DNA of 64,000 nt. It comes from Clostridiales bacterium (lineage in GTDB: Bacteria > Acidobacteriota > Aminicenantia > Aminicenantales > UBA8522). Below are positions 1 to 8,837 of the stretch, one piece after another (within the stretch, counting starts at the first letter, position 1; each line of letters starts with the position of its first letter). The translations under genes were made by a program, and so were the position numbers. The notes beneath the pieces were generated by a model. The model saw nothing but the letters and a program-made list of their open reading frames with translations, searched no databases and had not been told where the DNA came from. The stretch is taken from assembly GCA_029907205.1 (NCBI GenBank), contig JARYMI010000011.1:17483-81482 (forward strand). The letters are read 5' to 3'.

Positions 1-15
1 AAATAAAATTGACTC

Positions 16-44
16 TTGACATTGATTTTTTGATTTGGTAATGA
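16..44 (+). promoter_or_regulatory. Putative sigma70 promoter for the M23 peptidase gene
   Basis: A perfect TTGACA at 16-21 and TAATGA at 39-44 are separated by 17 bp. A start around 51 would leave a leader of under 10 nt before the ATG at 58, so this promoter is plausible but the -10 box is weak. Confidence 0.35.
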
Positions 45-57
45 AAAAGAGCGTTTG

Positions 58-963
58 ATGGCTAAAAAACACCTTTCTCTGATCATCGTTCCTCATTGCG
101 CCAAAAGATTTAAGACGATCACTCTGTCGCAGAAAGCCATAAATGCTCTGCTCTCGTTAGCCGTGTTCAGCGTCGTCGTCTTGGCTGTGTTCATGGTAGA
201 TTATTTCACCATGAGCGTCACCCGGGCTAAGTACAGGAGTCTCCTCAAGGAAAACGCTGAGCAAAACAAGCTTCTCTCCGATTATAAGAGCTCCATCAGC
301 AAGCTGAGCCAAACCGTCGAGTCCCTTAAAAGCTACACCGAGAAGCTTAATGTCATGGCGGGTCTCAAATCATCGGAAGTCCTCAAGGAAATCGGCATCG
401 GGGGCGGGGATGTCGATGAAATGGAAAGCGACAAAGCGCCGGGCGGTCCTCAACTGAAGCAGACACTCACTCTCCAGGACCCAAGGGAACTTGCCGATAA
501 AGCCGAAAACCTCGGAAAAAACCTCGACATCTTGACGAGTTTTTTTGAAGTCCAGGCTGCCAAGCTCGCTTCAACGCCAACCATCTGGCCGACGATCGGC
601 TGGGTGAGTTCGCCCTTTTCTAACCGGATTGATCCTTTTACTGGCAAAAGGACATTTCATTACGGGATTGATATCGCCACGAATTTCGGGAACCCCGTCG
701 TGGCCACGGCCGACGGGTACGTTCTGACGCTTGGGACGGATAAAATGAGCGGCAGGTATGTTGTCCTCAGCCACGGCGGGGGATTAACGACTCATTACCT
801 TCATCTGAGCAAGTTTCTGGTGAAATCAGGGCAGAAAATTAAGCGCGGCGATGTCATCGGCCTGGTTGGAAAATCTGGAAAAGCCCTGGGTCCCCACCTT
901 CACTATGAAGTCCGGCTCAACAACAGGCCCCAAAATCCCTACCAGTTTATCCTCGAGGAATAG
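58..963 (+). CDS. Membrane-anchored M23 (LytM) family peptidoglycan endopeptidase
   Basis: The ATG at 58 is preferred over an in-frame TTG at 55 and gives 301 residues. Residues about 30-47 form one membrane helix, about 50-95 have coiled-coil character, and the last ~110 residues form a peptidase M23 domain. HYGID (HxxxD), HYLHLS and GPHLHYEV are all present, so the zinc ligands and the second catalytic His appear intact. Family knowledge: such proteins cleave peptide cross-links of periplasmic peptidoglycan. Intact ligands argue for a hydrolase rather than a degenerate EnvC-like activator. It is convergent with fmt and close to the mre cluster, which fits a wall-remodelling role; its exact substrate bond cannot be read from sequence. 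Confidence 0.88.
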   Translation: MAKKHLSLIIVPHCAKRFKTITLSQKAINALLSLAVFSVVVLAVFMVDYFTMSVTRAKYRSLLKENAEQNKLLSDYKSSISKLSQTVESLKSYTEKLNVMAGLKSSEVLKEIGIGGGDVDEMESDKAPGGPQLKQTLTLQDPRELADKAENLGKNLDILTSFFEVQAAKLASTPTIWPTIGWVSSPFSNRIDPFTGKRTFHYGIDIATNFGNPVVATADGYVLTLGTDKMSGRYVVLSHGGGLTTHYLHLSKFLVKSGQKIKRGDVIGLVGKSGKALGPHLHYEVRLNNRPQNPYQFILEE

Positions 964-983
964 CTCCCTCCGCCCGCCCGACG

Positions 984-1916
984 TTAAGAAAAAAAATCTC
1001 CGGGCTCGATCCGCAGGCCGCGCAAGAAAGACGAAGCCTCCATTTCTTTCTTGCCTTCCCGCTGCAAGCGTTCCACGAGAAAAAGACTGCCCTGGCCGCA
1101 CCCGACAATCAGGCCTTCCCGCTTGATTCCGACGACTTGGCCAGGGAGAAAGCCAGAAGCAGGTTCGCTAATTTTTTCCCCGGCACGGATGAGGATTCTC
1201 AGGCCTCGGAAAATCGTGTAGGCGCCCGGCCAGCCAGAGAAGGCACGGACCATCCTCTCGACAGCCACGGCATCCTTGGTCCAGTTGATCTTTCCGTCCT
1301 CCTTTCTCAAGCGAGGCGCTAAGGAAGCTTTGCTATGGTCCTGGGGGGAGCGGGGGAGATAGGCGATCTGATCAAGGGTTTTGAGGAGCAGCTCCGCGCC
1401 GCAACGGGCGAGCCTGGCTTCTAATTGTGGAGCGGTTTCGCGGGTTAGGATGTCCACCTCTTCGACCGTCAGAATATCGCCTTCGTCCATTTTTTCGTTT
1501 AGCTCAAAGATCGTCACGCCTGTCTTGGTCTCTCCATTAAGAATGGACCACTCGACTGGAGCAGCGCCTCGATACTTGGGCAAAAGAGAAAAATGGACGT
1601 TGATCGATTTGAACTTGGGCAAATATATGATTGACCCGGGAATGATCTGACCGTAGGCCACAACGACGTTGATATCGGGGTTGATTTTCCGAATGACTTC
1701 GAGTGCCTTCTCGTCCCGCTTGATCTTTTCCGGCTGGAGGACAGGAATCCCCCGGGCCAGGGCAAATTCTTTGACCGGAGGAGGAGCTAAGGCCTTGCCT
1801 CTTCCCGCCGGCTTGTCCGGCTGGGTGACGGCGAGCTCGATCGCATGGCCGGCTTCGAGGAGTCTTTGAAGGGAGGGCAAGGCGGCGGCAGGGCTGCCAA
1901 AAAAGACGATCCTCAT
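984..1916 (-). CDS. fmt: Methionyl-tRNA formyltransferase
   Basis: The protein is 310 residues from the ATG at 1916; an in-frame TTG at 1925 overlapping the def stop (TTGA) is an alternative start three codons upstream. It begins with the formyltransferase fold signature MRIVFFGSP. It carries the diagnostic stretch HFSLLPKYRGAAP followed by MDEGDIL, holding the expected Asn/His/Asp active-site region, and a C-terminal domain for tRNA binding. The enzyme transfers a formyl group from 10-formyltetrahydrofolate to Met-tRNAfMet in the cytoplasm. It lies immediately downstream of def, the enzyme that later removes the formyl group, in the widespread def-fmt operon order. Confidence 0.95.
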   Translation of the reverse strand: MRIVFFGSPAAALPSLQRLLEAGHAIELAVTQPDKPAGRGKALAPPPVKEFALARGIPVLQPEKIKRDEKALEVIRKINPDINVVVAYGQIIPGSIIYLPKFKSINVHFSLLPKYRGAAPVEWSILNGETKTGVTIFELNEKMDEGDILTVEEVDILTRETAPQLEARLARCGAELLLKTLDQIAYLPRSPQDHSKASLAPRLRKEDGKINWTKDAVAVERMVRAFSGWPGAYTIFRGLRILIRAGEKISEPASGFLPGQVVGIKREGLIVGCGQGSLFLVERLQREGKKEMEASSFLRGLRIEPGDFFS

Positions 1917-1921
1917 CGTGC

Positions 1922-2428
1922 TCAACCGAGAGCGTGCTCTTTCTTGAGCCTCTTTTTGATTAGCGCTTTTTTCAAGGGGGAAAGGTTATCGATGAACAAT
2001 TTTCCGTTGATATGATCGATCTCGTGGCAAAAGACTCGGGCTAATAACCCCTCAGCCTCAATGATCTTCTCCCGGCCCTGGAGGTCCATACCTTTGACCA
2101 GCACCCGGGCCGGCCTCTTGATTTTTTCCTGAACCCCCGGCACAGACAGGCATCCCTCTTCGGAGACATCTTCCCCTTCTGTTTTTATGAACTCGGGATT
2201 GATCAGGACGACGAGGTCGTCTGGCTTTTCTCCGACCGAGAGGTCGACTGTGATCAAACGTTTGCTGATGTTAACTTGGGGAGCGGCCAACCCTATTCCC
2301 GGCGCCGCATGCATGGTCGAAATCATATCTTGGGCGAGGTCGAGGATTTCTTGGTCGATCGTTTTGATCAGTTCAGCCTTCCGGGTGAGAACAGGGTTTC
2401 CGTATTTGATGATTTCGAGAATAGCCAT
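1922..2428 (-). CDS. def: Peptide deformylase
   Basis: This 168-residue protein has all three deformylase motifs: GIGLAAPQ (motif 1), EEGCLSVPG (motif 2, with the metal-binding Cys) and HEIDHINGKLF (motif 3, HExxH). It removes the formyl group from the N-terminal methionine of new proteins using a metal ion, normally Fe2+. The length and the spacing of the motifs are normal for the family. It is the first gene of a two-gene unit with fmt. A well-formed promoter lies directly upstream at 2439-2467, so the pair is probably transcribed on its own. Confidence 0.96.
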   Translation of the reverse strand: MAILEIIKYGNPVLTRKAELIKTIDQEILDLAQDMISTMHAAPGIGLAAPQVNISKRLITVDLSVGEKPDDLVVLINPEFIKTEGEDVSEEGCLSVPGVQEKIKRPARVLVKGMDLQGREKIIEAEGLLARVFCHEIDHINGKLFIDNLSPLKKALIKKRLKKEHALG

Positions 2429-2438
2429 ATTTCCCCTT

Positions 2439-2467
2439 ATTTTAGATAATCAGCCGTTTTTTTTCAA
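2439..2467 (-). promoter_or_regulatory. Putative sigma70 promoter of def-fmt
   Basis: On the minus strand TTGAAA (2462-2467) and TAAAAT (2439-2444) are 17 bp apart, each one base from consensus, just upstream of def. Confidence 0.6.
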
Positions 2468-2527
2468 ACCTTGAAGCGACTGCCGATTCTGCAAAGGAGC
2501 GGTGGCTTGCTGCCCCCCGGTCTAAAC

Positions 2528-4552
2528 TTAGACAACCGCTGCAGGCGGAGGCGGCTCATCTGCCTTCCCGGCGTGGCGAAGAGGAAAATAAACCAGGTAA
2601 ACGCCGATCAAGACGAGCACGGCCAGGCCGACATAATAGCTGGCATTGACGAAAATCTCGGGAATGTCAACCCCTAGGACATTCTGGAAGAACAGGAATT
2701 TCCAGGTGGCGCGCACCAGACCAGTGATGGCTTCTCCGGCGATCAGGCCCGACGCCAACAGGATACCGATGTTCTCGACGCGCGTCTTCTGGGCAGGGTT
2801 GAGGCCTCGGCGGTCGGCCATCCTGTCCACAATCCCTTTCATCATACCGCCGCAGAAGATGGCGAATGTCGTTTCCAGAGGAAGGTACATCCCCACGGCC
2901 ACAAGCATCGGAGAGCTGACCTGGACCAGGATCAAAGCAAACCCCATGAGCATTCCGACGATGACCAGCGGCCACGCCATCTCTTTGCCGACGATGCCCT
3001 GAGAGAGGGCGGCCATCAATCCGGCCTGAGGCGCAGGGAGATCCTTGCTTCCGAACTGAAACGCGCCGTGGAGCACGAGAAGCGGGAAGTAGAGGACAAG
3101 AGAGGCCAGGAGGACGCCGAAAATGTTGCCAACCTGCATCTTCCACGGCGTGCCGCCCAGAATATGTCCTACCTTGAGGTCCTGAAGCATTTCTCCGGCC
3201 ACTGCCGAAGAGACGCAGACGACAGCGGCGACGCCGAGCACAGCAGCCACGCCGCTGATTCCGGTGGCGCCAATGAGGACCATGAGCAAGGCGGCGATGA
3301 TCAGAGTGGATAGGGTCAGGCCGGAGATGGGGTTGTTCGACGACCCGATTTGACCGACCAGATTCCCCGATACGGCGGCAAAGAAAAAGCCAGCCACAGC
3401 CATGACGACCGCGGCCAGGATCGCGGAACTCATCGAGCCGGAAAATATCTCGTAGACAAAAATCATCATGATGAAGGCAACAGCCAAGATCGCCAAGACC
3501 AGCCGGATGTTCAGGTCTTTTTCAAAACGTGATGCGGCCTGCGCTTGACCTGAGGCTTTCTTGACGTCGCCAATCGAACGCTTCATCCCGGCGGCGAGGT
3601 TTTTCCTCATCCTGAAGAGAGTGAAGCTGGCGCCGACCAGCATTCCTCCCACGGCGATCGGCCGGATGATGAACTTCCAGACATTGAACACGATATCCGG
3701 CCAAGCGACATCGGCCATGGCCACTCCCGGCCCGTAGAATTTCTCAACAAGCTGTGGTCCCAGGAAAAACATCAAGAGCGGCGCAAAAAGCCCCCAAGCC
3801 AGCACGCCGCCGGCAAAATTGAGGGAGGCCAGTCGAGGGCCGATGATGTAGCCGACACCAATATAAGCGGGATAGATTCCAGGGCCGGCGACAGCGACAG
3901 TGCCGCCAGCATCAACCTGGGTGGCCGTCTTTTCAGTTCCCAGGCGGACAAAGCTCGATCCTATTGTGCCCACCTTGATGATGAACTCCTTGGTAGCGGC
4001 GAAGATCTTGACCACGCCCAGTGTGTAAATCAGGGCTCCGAAACCCATCGCCTGAAAAAGGAACTTAGCGCCCTGGCTGCCTTTCTGTCCCGCCTTGTGA
4101 ATCTCCGAAGCGGCCACAGATTCGGGAAACTTAAGCTCTGGGTCGGTGACCATGACCCTTCGGAGGAAGGTGACGAACATGATCCCGAGCATGCCGCCCA
4201 CAAACATCAGGGCTGTTGACTTGATGTAAGCGTCAAAAGTATCAAACTTGAGCCAGGCCCCCGAAATGATGAATGCCGGGATGGTGAAGATGGCGCCCGC
4301 CGCCACGGACTCGCCGATCGAGCCAACAGTCCTGGCCATGTTTTCCTCGAGGATGGAGCCTCTCATCAGCTTGAGGATAGCCATGCCGATAACCGCCGCC
4401 GGATAGGTGGCCGCGATCGTCATGCCGGCTCTTAGCCCCAAGTAGGCGTTGGCGGCGCCAAGGATAACAGTCATGATGACGCCAAGAATGAGAGCCCTCA
4501 ACGTGAACTCTCTCATGTCGGTCTTTTCAGGCACATACGGTTGATAACTCAT
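2528..4552 (-). CDS. OPT-family oligopeptide transporter
   Basis: The start is the ATG at 4552, 7 nt after AAAGGAG; the open frame continues upstream through the divergent mreB promoter but that extension is not coding. The 674-residue protein is very hydrophobic, with roughly 14-16 membrane segments spread along its length. Typical OPT stretches include LRAGMTIAATYPAAVIGM near the N-terminus and PESVAASEIHKAG. Family knowledge: bacterial OPT proteins of this type (TIGR00733 group) take up small peptides or metal chelates by proton coupling. Substrate cannot be predicted. It stands alone on the minus strand, divergent from mreB with its own promoter. Confidence 0.88.
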   Translation of the reverse strand: MSYQPYVPEKTDMREFTLRALILGVIMTVILGAANAYLGLRAGMTIAATYPAAVIGMAILKLMRGSILEENMARTVGSIGESVAAGAIFTIPAFIISGAWLKFDTFDAYIKSTALMFVGGMLGIMFVTFLRRVMVTDPELKFPESVAASEIHKAGQKGSQGAKFLFQAMGFGALIYTLGVVKIFAATKEFIIKVGTIGSSFVRLGTEKTATQVDAGGTVAVAGPGIYPAYIGVGYIIGPRLASLNFAGGVLAWGLFAPLLMFFLGPQLVEKFYGPGVAMADVAWPDIVFNVWKFIIRPIAVGGMLVGASFTLFRMRKNLAAGMKRSIGDVKKASGQAQAASRFEKDLNIRLVLAILAVAFIMMIFVYEIFSGSMSSAILAAVVMAVAGFFFAAVSGNLVGQIGSSNNPISGLTLSTLIIAALLMVLIGATGISGVAAVLGVAAVVCVSSAVAGEMLQDLKVGHILGGTPWKMQVGNIFGVLLASLVLYFPLLVLHGAFQFGSKDLPAPQAGLMAALSQGIVGKEMAWPLVIVGMLMGFALILVQVSSPMLVAVGMYLPLETTFAIFCGGMMKGIVDRMADRRGLNPAQKTRVENIGILLASGLIAGEAITGLVRATWKFLFFQNVLGVDIPEIFVNASYYVGLAVLVLIGVYLVYFPLRHAGKADEPPPPAAVV

Positions 4553-4582
4553 CCCTAACTCCTTTAGTGGCAGTTGCCTTAA

Positions 4583-4612
4583 TGTATAGTAAAATTCCTT
4601 AGCCGAAGTCAA
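4583..4612 (-). promoter_or_regulatory. Putative promoter of the OPT transporter gene
   Basis: Minus-strand TTGACT (4607-4612) and TATACA (4583-4588) are separated by 18 bp, 30 bp upstream of the ATG. Its -35 box sits 12 bp from the -35 box of the divergent mreB promoter. Confidence 0.45.
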
Positions 4613-4624
4613 GGATTTCCGGGC

Positions 4625-4653
4625 TTGCAAACAGAATTTGACTGGAATACAAT
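4625..4653 (+). promoter_or_regulatory. Putative promoter of the mre operon
   Basis: TTGCAA (4625-4630) and TACAAT (4648-4653) are separated by 17 bp, 22 bp before the mreB ATG. It is placed back to back with the OPT promoter. Confidence 0.5.
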
Positions 4654-4675
4654 AAAGTGACCAATCAGGTGAGCG

Positions 4676-5707
4676 ATGAGTATTATTAGCTGGTTTAAGG
4701 ATCGTTTGTTCTGCGACCTGGCCATCGACCTGGGAACGGCCAATACGCTGGTCTTTCTCAAAGGGAAGGGAATCATCGTCCAGGAACCTTCCATCGTTGT
4801 GGTCAACAAGATGAGCGGCAAAGTCGAGGCTGTGGGAAGCCGGGCAAAAGAAATGCTGGGCAAGACTCCAGCCAGCGTCACCGCCATCAAGCCGATGCGA
4901 GACGGCGTGATCGCCGACTTCGAGATCGCTGAGAAGATGCTTGACTATTTCATCAAGCAGGCCACCAACAATCGAGGCTTTTGGCTGCGGCCGAGGATTG
5001 TGATCGGCATTCCCACCGGCATCACACAGGTTGAGCGAAGAGCTGTCAAGGACGTGGCCATGAGGGCCAAGGCTTCTGAAGTCTACTTGGTTGAACAGCC
5101 GATGACCGCCGCTGTTGGAGCTGACCTTCCTATTGGAGAACCGACGGGCAACATGGTCGTCGATGTCGGCGGCGGAACGACTGACATAGCAGTCATCTCT
5201 CTCAACGGGATTGTCTTCAACCATTCCACCCGTGTGGCTGGCAATGAAATGGACGAAGAGATCATCCAGTATTTGAAGAAGAAATACAACTTGTTGATCG
5301 GCGAGAGGTCGGCCGAACTGGTCAAGATGCAGATCGGGTCGGCTTATCCGCTGGATGAGCCCTTGACCATGGAAATTAAAGGCCGCGATCTTCGCGAGGG
5401 AATTCCCAAGACCATCGTTGTCGATGACCAGGAAATCCGTGAGGCCCTGGAGGACGTCGTTTCTTCCATTGTCAACGCCGTTCGTATCGCCCTGGAAAGA
5501 ACGCCCCCGGAGCTTTCTGCCGATATCATCGACCGGGGCATTGTTCTGACCGGCGGAGGGGCTCTTCTTAGAAACCTCGACAAACGCCTCCGTGAGGAAA
5601 CGCAGCTGCCGGTTTTTGTCACCGAGGACCCTTTAACCAGTGTCGTGCTCGGAGCGGGCCGGCTTCTGGATGATCTTGATCTGTTAAAGAAAATCGCTCT
5701 CAATTGA
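4676..5707 (+). CDS. mreB: Rod shape-determining actin homologue MreB
   Basis: The 343-residue product has the actin/Hsp70 nucleotide-binding fold. The phosphate-1 loop is AIDLGTANT, the phosphate-2 region is VVDVGGGTTDIAVIS and the adenosine motif is LTGGGALLRNLD. Length matches the family. MreB forms membrane-associated filaments that position the cell-wall elongation machinery in the cytoplasm. The ATG at 4676 has AGGTGAG just upstream. It is the first gene of mreB-mreC-mreD-mrdA-rodA, with an intergenic promoter at 4625-4653. The cluster indicates a rod-shaped cell. Confidence 0.97.
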   Translation: MSIISWFKDRLFCDLAIDLGTANTLVFLKGKGIIVQEPSIVVVNKMSGKVEAVGSRAKEMLGKTPASVTAIKPMRDGVIADFEIAEKMLDYFIKQATNNRGFWLRPRIVIGIPTGITQVERRAVKDVAMRAKASEVYLVEQPMTAAVGADLPIGEPTGNMVVDVGGGTTDIAVISLNGIVFNHSTRVAGNEMDEEIIQYLKKKYNLLIGERSAELVKMQIGSAYPLDEPLTMEIKGRDLREGIPKTIVVDDQEIREALEDVVSSIVNAVRIALERTPPELSADIIDRGIVLTGGGALLRNLDKRLREETQLPVFVTEDPLTSVVLGAGRLLDDLDLLKKIALN

Positions 5708-5713
5708 TGAGGC

Positions 5714-6538
5714 GTGAAAGAAAAAAGAAACCTTATCCTCCTGGCGGGCCTGGTCTTTTTCCATCTCGTCTTGATTTCCGTTCAGGCTCCGAAAGGCAAC
5801 GAACCGACGTATTTCGAGAGAGCCGTCTTTGCTGTTTTTGCGCCTATTCAGCACGGAGTTGCTGCGTTTTTCGAGAAAGCCAGAGACGTCTGGAATGACT
5901 ATTTTTATTTCCGCCAGGTCCAGAAGCAAAACCAGAGCCTGAGGGCCGAGCTTTTTGTGCTCCGTCAGGAAAACCAGCTTCTCAAGAATATCCTCAAGGG
6001 CTATCAAGGCGCTGAAGAAATTCAGCGTCTTCTCTCACCCCTCTCCCGGTCGATCATCGTTGCCTCGGTCATCGGGGTTGATTCTGGGCAGGTTTACAAA
6101 TCTGTTGTCTTGAACAAGGGCTCGGTCGATGGAGTGAAAAAGGATATGGTCATTTTAGACAGACGAGGCCATCTGGTCGGCCGTGTGATCGAGCCGATCA
6201 CGTTGAAGCAGGCTCGCATCCAGCTCATCACCGATGAAGAAAGCGGGGTCGGCGTTTTATCAGAGCAGAACAGGGTGATTGGCGTTCTCAACGGCGGAGC
6301 GAGCGGAAAGTGCTTGATGAGATACGTCCTCAAAACCAACAGGGATATCTCCGAAGGAGAGGAAATCGTGACCTCGGGTTACGACGGAGTCTATCCATCC
6401 AGGATACCGGTGGGAAAGATTGTCTCCATTACTGAAGACACAACCCTGTTCAAGAGCATCGTCGTCGAACCCTATTTTGATTTTTCTGAGCTGGACCGCG
6501 TAGCCGTGCTGGCCGTTGACCTCAGAGAGTTAGAGTGA
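5714..6538 (+). CDS. mreC: Rod shape-determining protein MreC
   Basis: The GTG at 5714, six bases after the mreB stop, gives 274 residues. Residues about 7-24 form a single membrane helix, about 60-95 a coiled coil (FRQVQKQNQSLRAELF region) and the remainder is the beta-rich periplasmic MreC domain with the GSVDGVKKDMVIL stretch. MreC dimerises in the periplasm and activates PBP2-RodA. An overlapping frame starting at 5704 is a shadow. Position directly after mreB and before mreD supports the call. Confidence 0.95.
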   Translation: MKEKRNLILLAGLVFFHLVLISVQAPKGNEPTYFERAVFAVFAPIQHGVAAFFEKARDVWNDYFYFRQVQKQNQSLRAELFVLRQENQLLKNILKGYQGAEEIQRLLSPLSRSIIVASVIGVDSGQVYKSVVLNKGSVDGVKKDMVILDRRGHLVGRVIEPITLKQARIQLITDEESGVGVLSEQNRVIGVLNGGASGKCLMRYVLKTNRDISEGEEIVTSGYDGVYPSRIPVGKIVSITEDTTLFKSIVVEPYFDFSELDRVAVLAVDLRELE

Positions 6539-6551
6539 GAACGAAGACAAA

Positions 6552-7031
6552 ATGAGAGACTTCAGGAAGGCCGTGTTGGGGATTCTCCTGGCCGTTTTCT
6601 TCTATTCTGTTCTGGGGAAAATTTCTGCTCCGCTGGTCGTCGTTTTCAACGCTTTTGCCTGGGTGGTGCTCTACTTTGGCCTGGTCAGGCATGAAGCTTT
6701 CGGTGCCATCATCGGCACGGTCTGCGGCTTGCTCCAGGACAGCTTTTCCAGCGGCGTTTTCGGTTTGGCCGGTCTCACCAAGACCCTGCTCGGGTTCAGC
6801 ACAGGGGTTGTGGCTCGAAAGATCAACGTCACGCCCGTCGGCCGCAATTTTGTTTTCTTGTTGCTCATGGCCACGGCTGAAGTCGTTCTCTGGAAATTGT
6901 TGAGCTTTTTCTTGTTCCGGGAAAGCCTGGGCCTGGGGGGAAGTCTGGTCTTGTTACAGCCGTTGGCGACAGCGCTTGTCGTGACCGTCTTCTATCAAGT
7001 TGTGAGGAAGAAACAAGGGGAGGCCACCTAA
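6552..7031 (+). CDS. mreD: Rod shape-determining protein MreD
   Basis: This 159-residue protein is almost wholly hydrophobic, with five or six predicted membrane helices, and includes the GLLQDSFSSGVFGLAG segment typical of MreD. MreD is an inner-membrane partner of MreC within the elongasome. Sequence conservation in this family is weak, so much of the confidence comes from its place between mreC and mrdA and its normal size. The gaps to its neighbours are 13 and 9 bp, consistent with one operon. Confidence 0.92.
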   Translation: MRDFRKAVLGILLAVFFYSVLGKISAPLVVVFNAFAWVVLYFGLVRHEAFGAIIGTVCGLLQDSFSSGVFGLAGLTKTLLGFSTGVVARKINVTPVGRNFVFLLLMATAEVVLWKLLSFFLFRESLGLGGSLVLLQPLATALVVTVFYQVVRKKQGEAT

Positions 7032-7040
7032 AGGCTGGGG

Positions 7041-8837
7041 ATGGAGAAAAACAAGTTCTACGAGGACCTTTCTCTTGTTTTGCTCAGAACCCAAAGAACC
7101 CTTCTCGTTGTCGGCGCTCTCTTTCTTCTCCTGCTTTTTTTTATCTGGAAAATTCAGATTCTCGACCACAAAAAATACTGGAATCTGTCCGAAGCCAACA
7201 GAATCCGCGAATCTGTGCTGACAGCATCGCGAGGTCTGATCCTGGACAGGAACGGCGTCATCCTCGCGGATAATGCTGCTTCCTTCAAAGCCTCGATTAT
7301 CAGAGAGAACTGCCAGGATTATAACTTCTCCCTCCAGAGAATCAGCCAACTCCTGGGAGTTGAGGAAGATGTCTTGAGGAAACGGATCGCCAAGTATGAG
7401 GCCTGGCCGCGTTTCAAGCCCATCGTCATCAAGGATAACTTGGATTTAAGAGAAGTGACCAGGATTGAAGCCCGAAGGCTGGAATTTCCCGAGCTTGTCG
7501 TGTCCACAGACCCGCGCCGTTTTTATCCGTTCGGAAGCCTGGCTGCCCACATCATCGGCTATCTTCAGGAATTATCCCCAGAAGAGGTCAAATCTGGGAA
7601 GTACAAGGGGAAAGGCCTTGGCGACCTCGTGGGCCGGACGGGAGTGGAACGGGAATATGAACCCCTGTTGGTCGGAGGGGACGGCAAAGCGATGGATATT
7701 GTTGATAGCCAGGGCCGGGTTCGGGAAGAGATGGGGCGGGTGGAACCGATTCCCGGTCAAACAATCAGCCTATCGCTTGATTTTGACCTGCAGCGGAGAG
7801 CCACAGAGCTTTTGGAGGGCAGGGAAGGGGCGATTGTCGTGCTCGACCCGAAAACAGGCGAAATCCTGGCTTTAGCTAGCTACCCCACGTACGACCCAAA
7901 CAAATTCATCACAAGGTTTACGCCGGAAGAATGGATAGGGCTTATCAATCGGCCTGATCATCCTTTGGAGAACCGGGCCATCCGAGGTTTGTACGCGCCC
8001 GGGTCTGTCTTCAAAGTGGCCATGGCCTTGGGCGGCCTGGATTCAGGAGTGATCACAGAAGAGACAACTTTCTTTTGTGCTGGAACAACCCAGCTCTACG
8101 GACGGCCGTTTTCCTGCTGGTTTTCAGGCGGGCACGGCGTGCTGAATCTGACCGAGGCGATTCGCCATTCGTGCAACATTTACTTCTATCAGACAGGCCG
8201 CAGGCTGGGTATCGACCGAATCGCCGAATACGCCAAGGAACTGGGATTTGGAAGCCCCACAGGAGTGGATTTGCCTGGAGAAAAAGAAGGCCTTGTGCCA
8301 ACTCCCGAGTGGAGCCAGCGCGCCAGAAAAGCCTCGTGGTACCCGGGCGAGACGATCTCCGTGTCAATCGGCCAGGGCCCCCTGGTCGTCACTCCCCTCC
8401 AGGTTTCTGTGCACACGGCCCTTGTGGCCAACCGCGGGAAAAAACCTGTTCCGCGTCTCCTCCGTTTTCCAGTGCATTCCACGGGACACAATGATGGGGA
8501 TTCTGACCGCCGTGGAGTCCGGATCAAGGAGGAGACATTCGAAAAGGTCATCCGCGGAATGTGGAAGTGCGTCAACGAAGGAGGCACAGGGCGCGCAGCC
8601 AGCCTTCAAGGGTTCGACGTCTGCGGCAAAACGGGCTCGACCCAGCTTATTTCCCAGGAAAGAGCTGAGAAACTGGGGAGGGTGATCAAGACTCATTCAT
8701 GGTTCACCGGGTTCGCCCCTCAGAAAAACCCGCGCGTTGTCATTACGGTCCTGGTGGAGTACGGCGGCATGGGTGGAGCCACCGCGGCTCCGATCGCTAG
8801 GGAATTGTTCGACCTTTTCAGGAGCAAGCATGATTGA
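7041..8837 (+). CDS. mrdA: Penicillin-binding protein 2, elongasome transpeptidase
   Basis: The 598-residue class B PBP has a short cytoplasmic N-terminus, one membrane helix (about residues 24-38), a pedestal domain and a C-terminal transpeptidase domain. The active-site motifs are intact: SVFK with Ser322, SCN beginning at Ser377 and KTGS beginning at Lys530. It cross-links peptidoglycan peptides in the periplasm during elongation and pairs with the SEDS glycosyltransferase RodA. Its last 8 bp overlap the start of rodA, indicating translational coupling of the two enzymes. Confidence 0.96.
   Translation: MEKNKFYEDLSLVLLRTQRTLLVVGALFLLLLFFIWKIQILDHKKYWNLSEANRIRESVLTASRGLILDRNGVILADNAASFKASIIRENCQDYNFSLQRISQLLGVEEDVLRKRIAKYEAWPRFKPIVIKDNLDLREVTRIEARRLEFPELVVSTDPRRFYPFGSLAAHIIGYLQELSPEEVKSGKYKGKGLGDLVGRTGVEREYEPLLVGGDGKAMDIVDSQGRVREEMGRVEPIPGQTISLSLDFDLQRRATELLEGREGAIVVLDPKTGEILALASYPTYDPNKFITRFTPEEWIGLINRPDHPLENRAIRGLYAPGSVFKVAMALGGLDSGVITEETTFFCAGTTQLYGRPFSCWFSGGHGVLNLTEAIRHSCNIYFYQTGRRLGIDRIAEYAKELGFGSPTGVDLPGEKEGLVPTPEWSQRARKASWYPGETISVSIGQGPLVVTPLQVSVHTALVANRGKKPVPRLLRFPVHSTGHNDGDSDRRGVRIKEETFEKVIRGMWKCVNEGGTGRAASLQGFDVCGKTGSTQLISQERAEKLGRVIKTHSWFTGFAPQKNPRVVITVLVEYGGMGGATAAPIARELFDLFRSKHD

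Noticed and set aside
4553..5224. Long N-terminal extension of the OPT transporter reading frame
   Set aside because: It runs through the divergent mreB promoter and into mreB; the ATG at 4552 has a proper ribosome site and the transporter family begins there.
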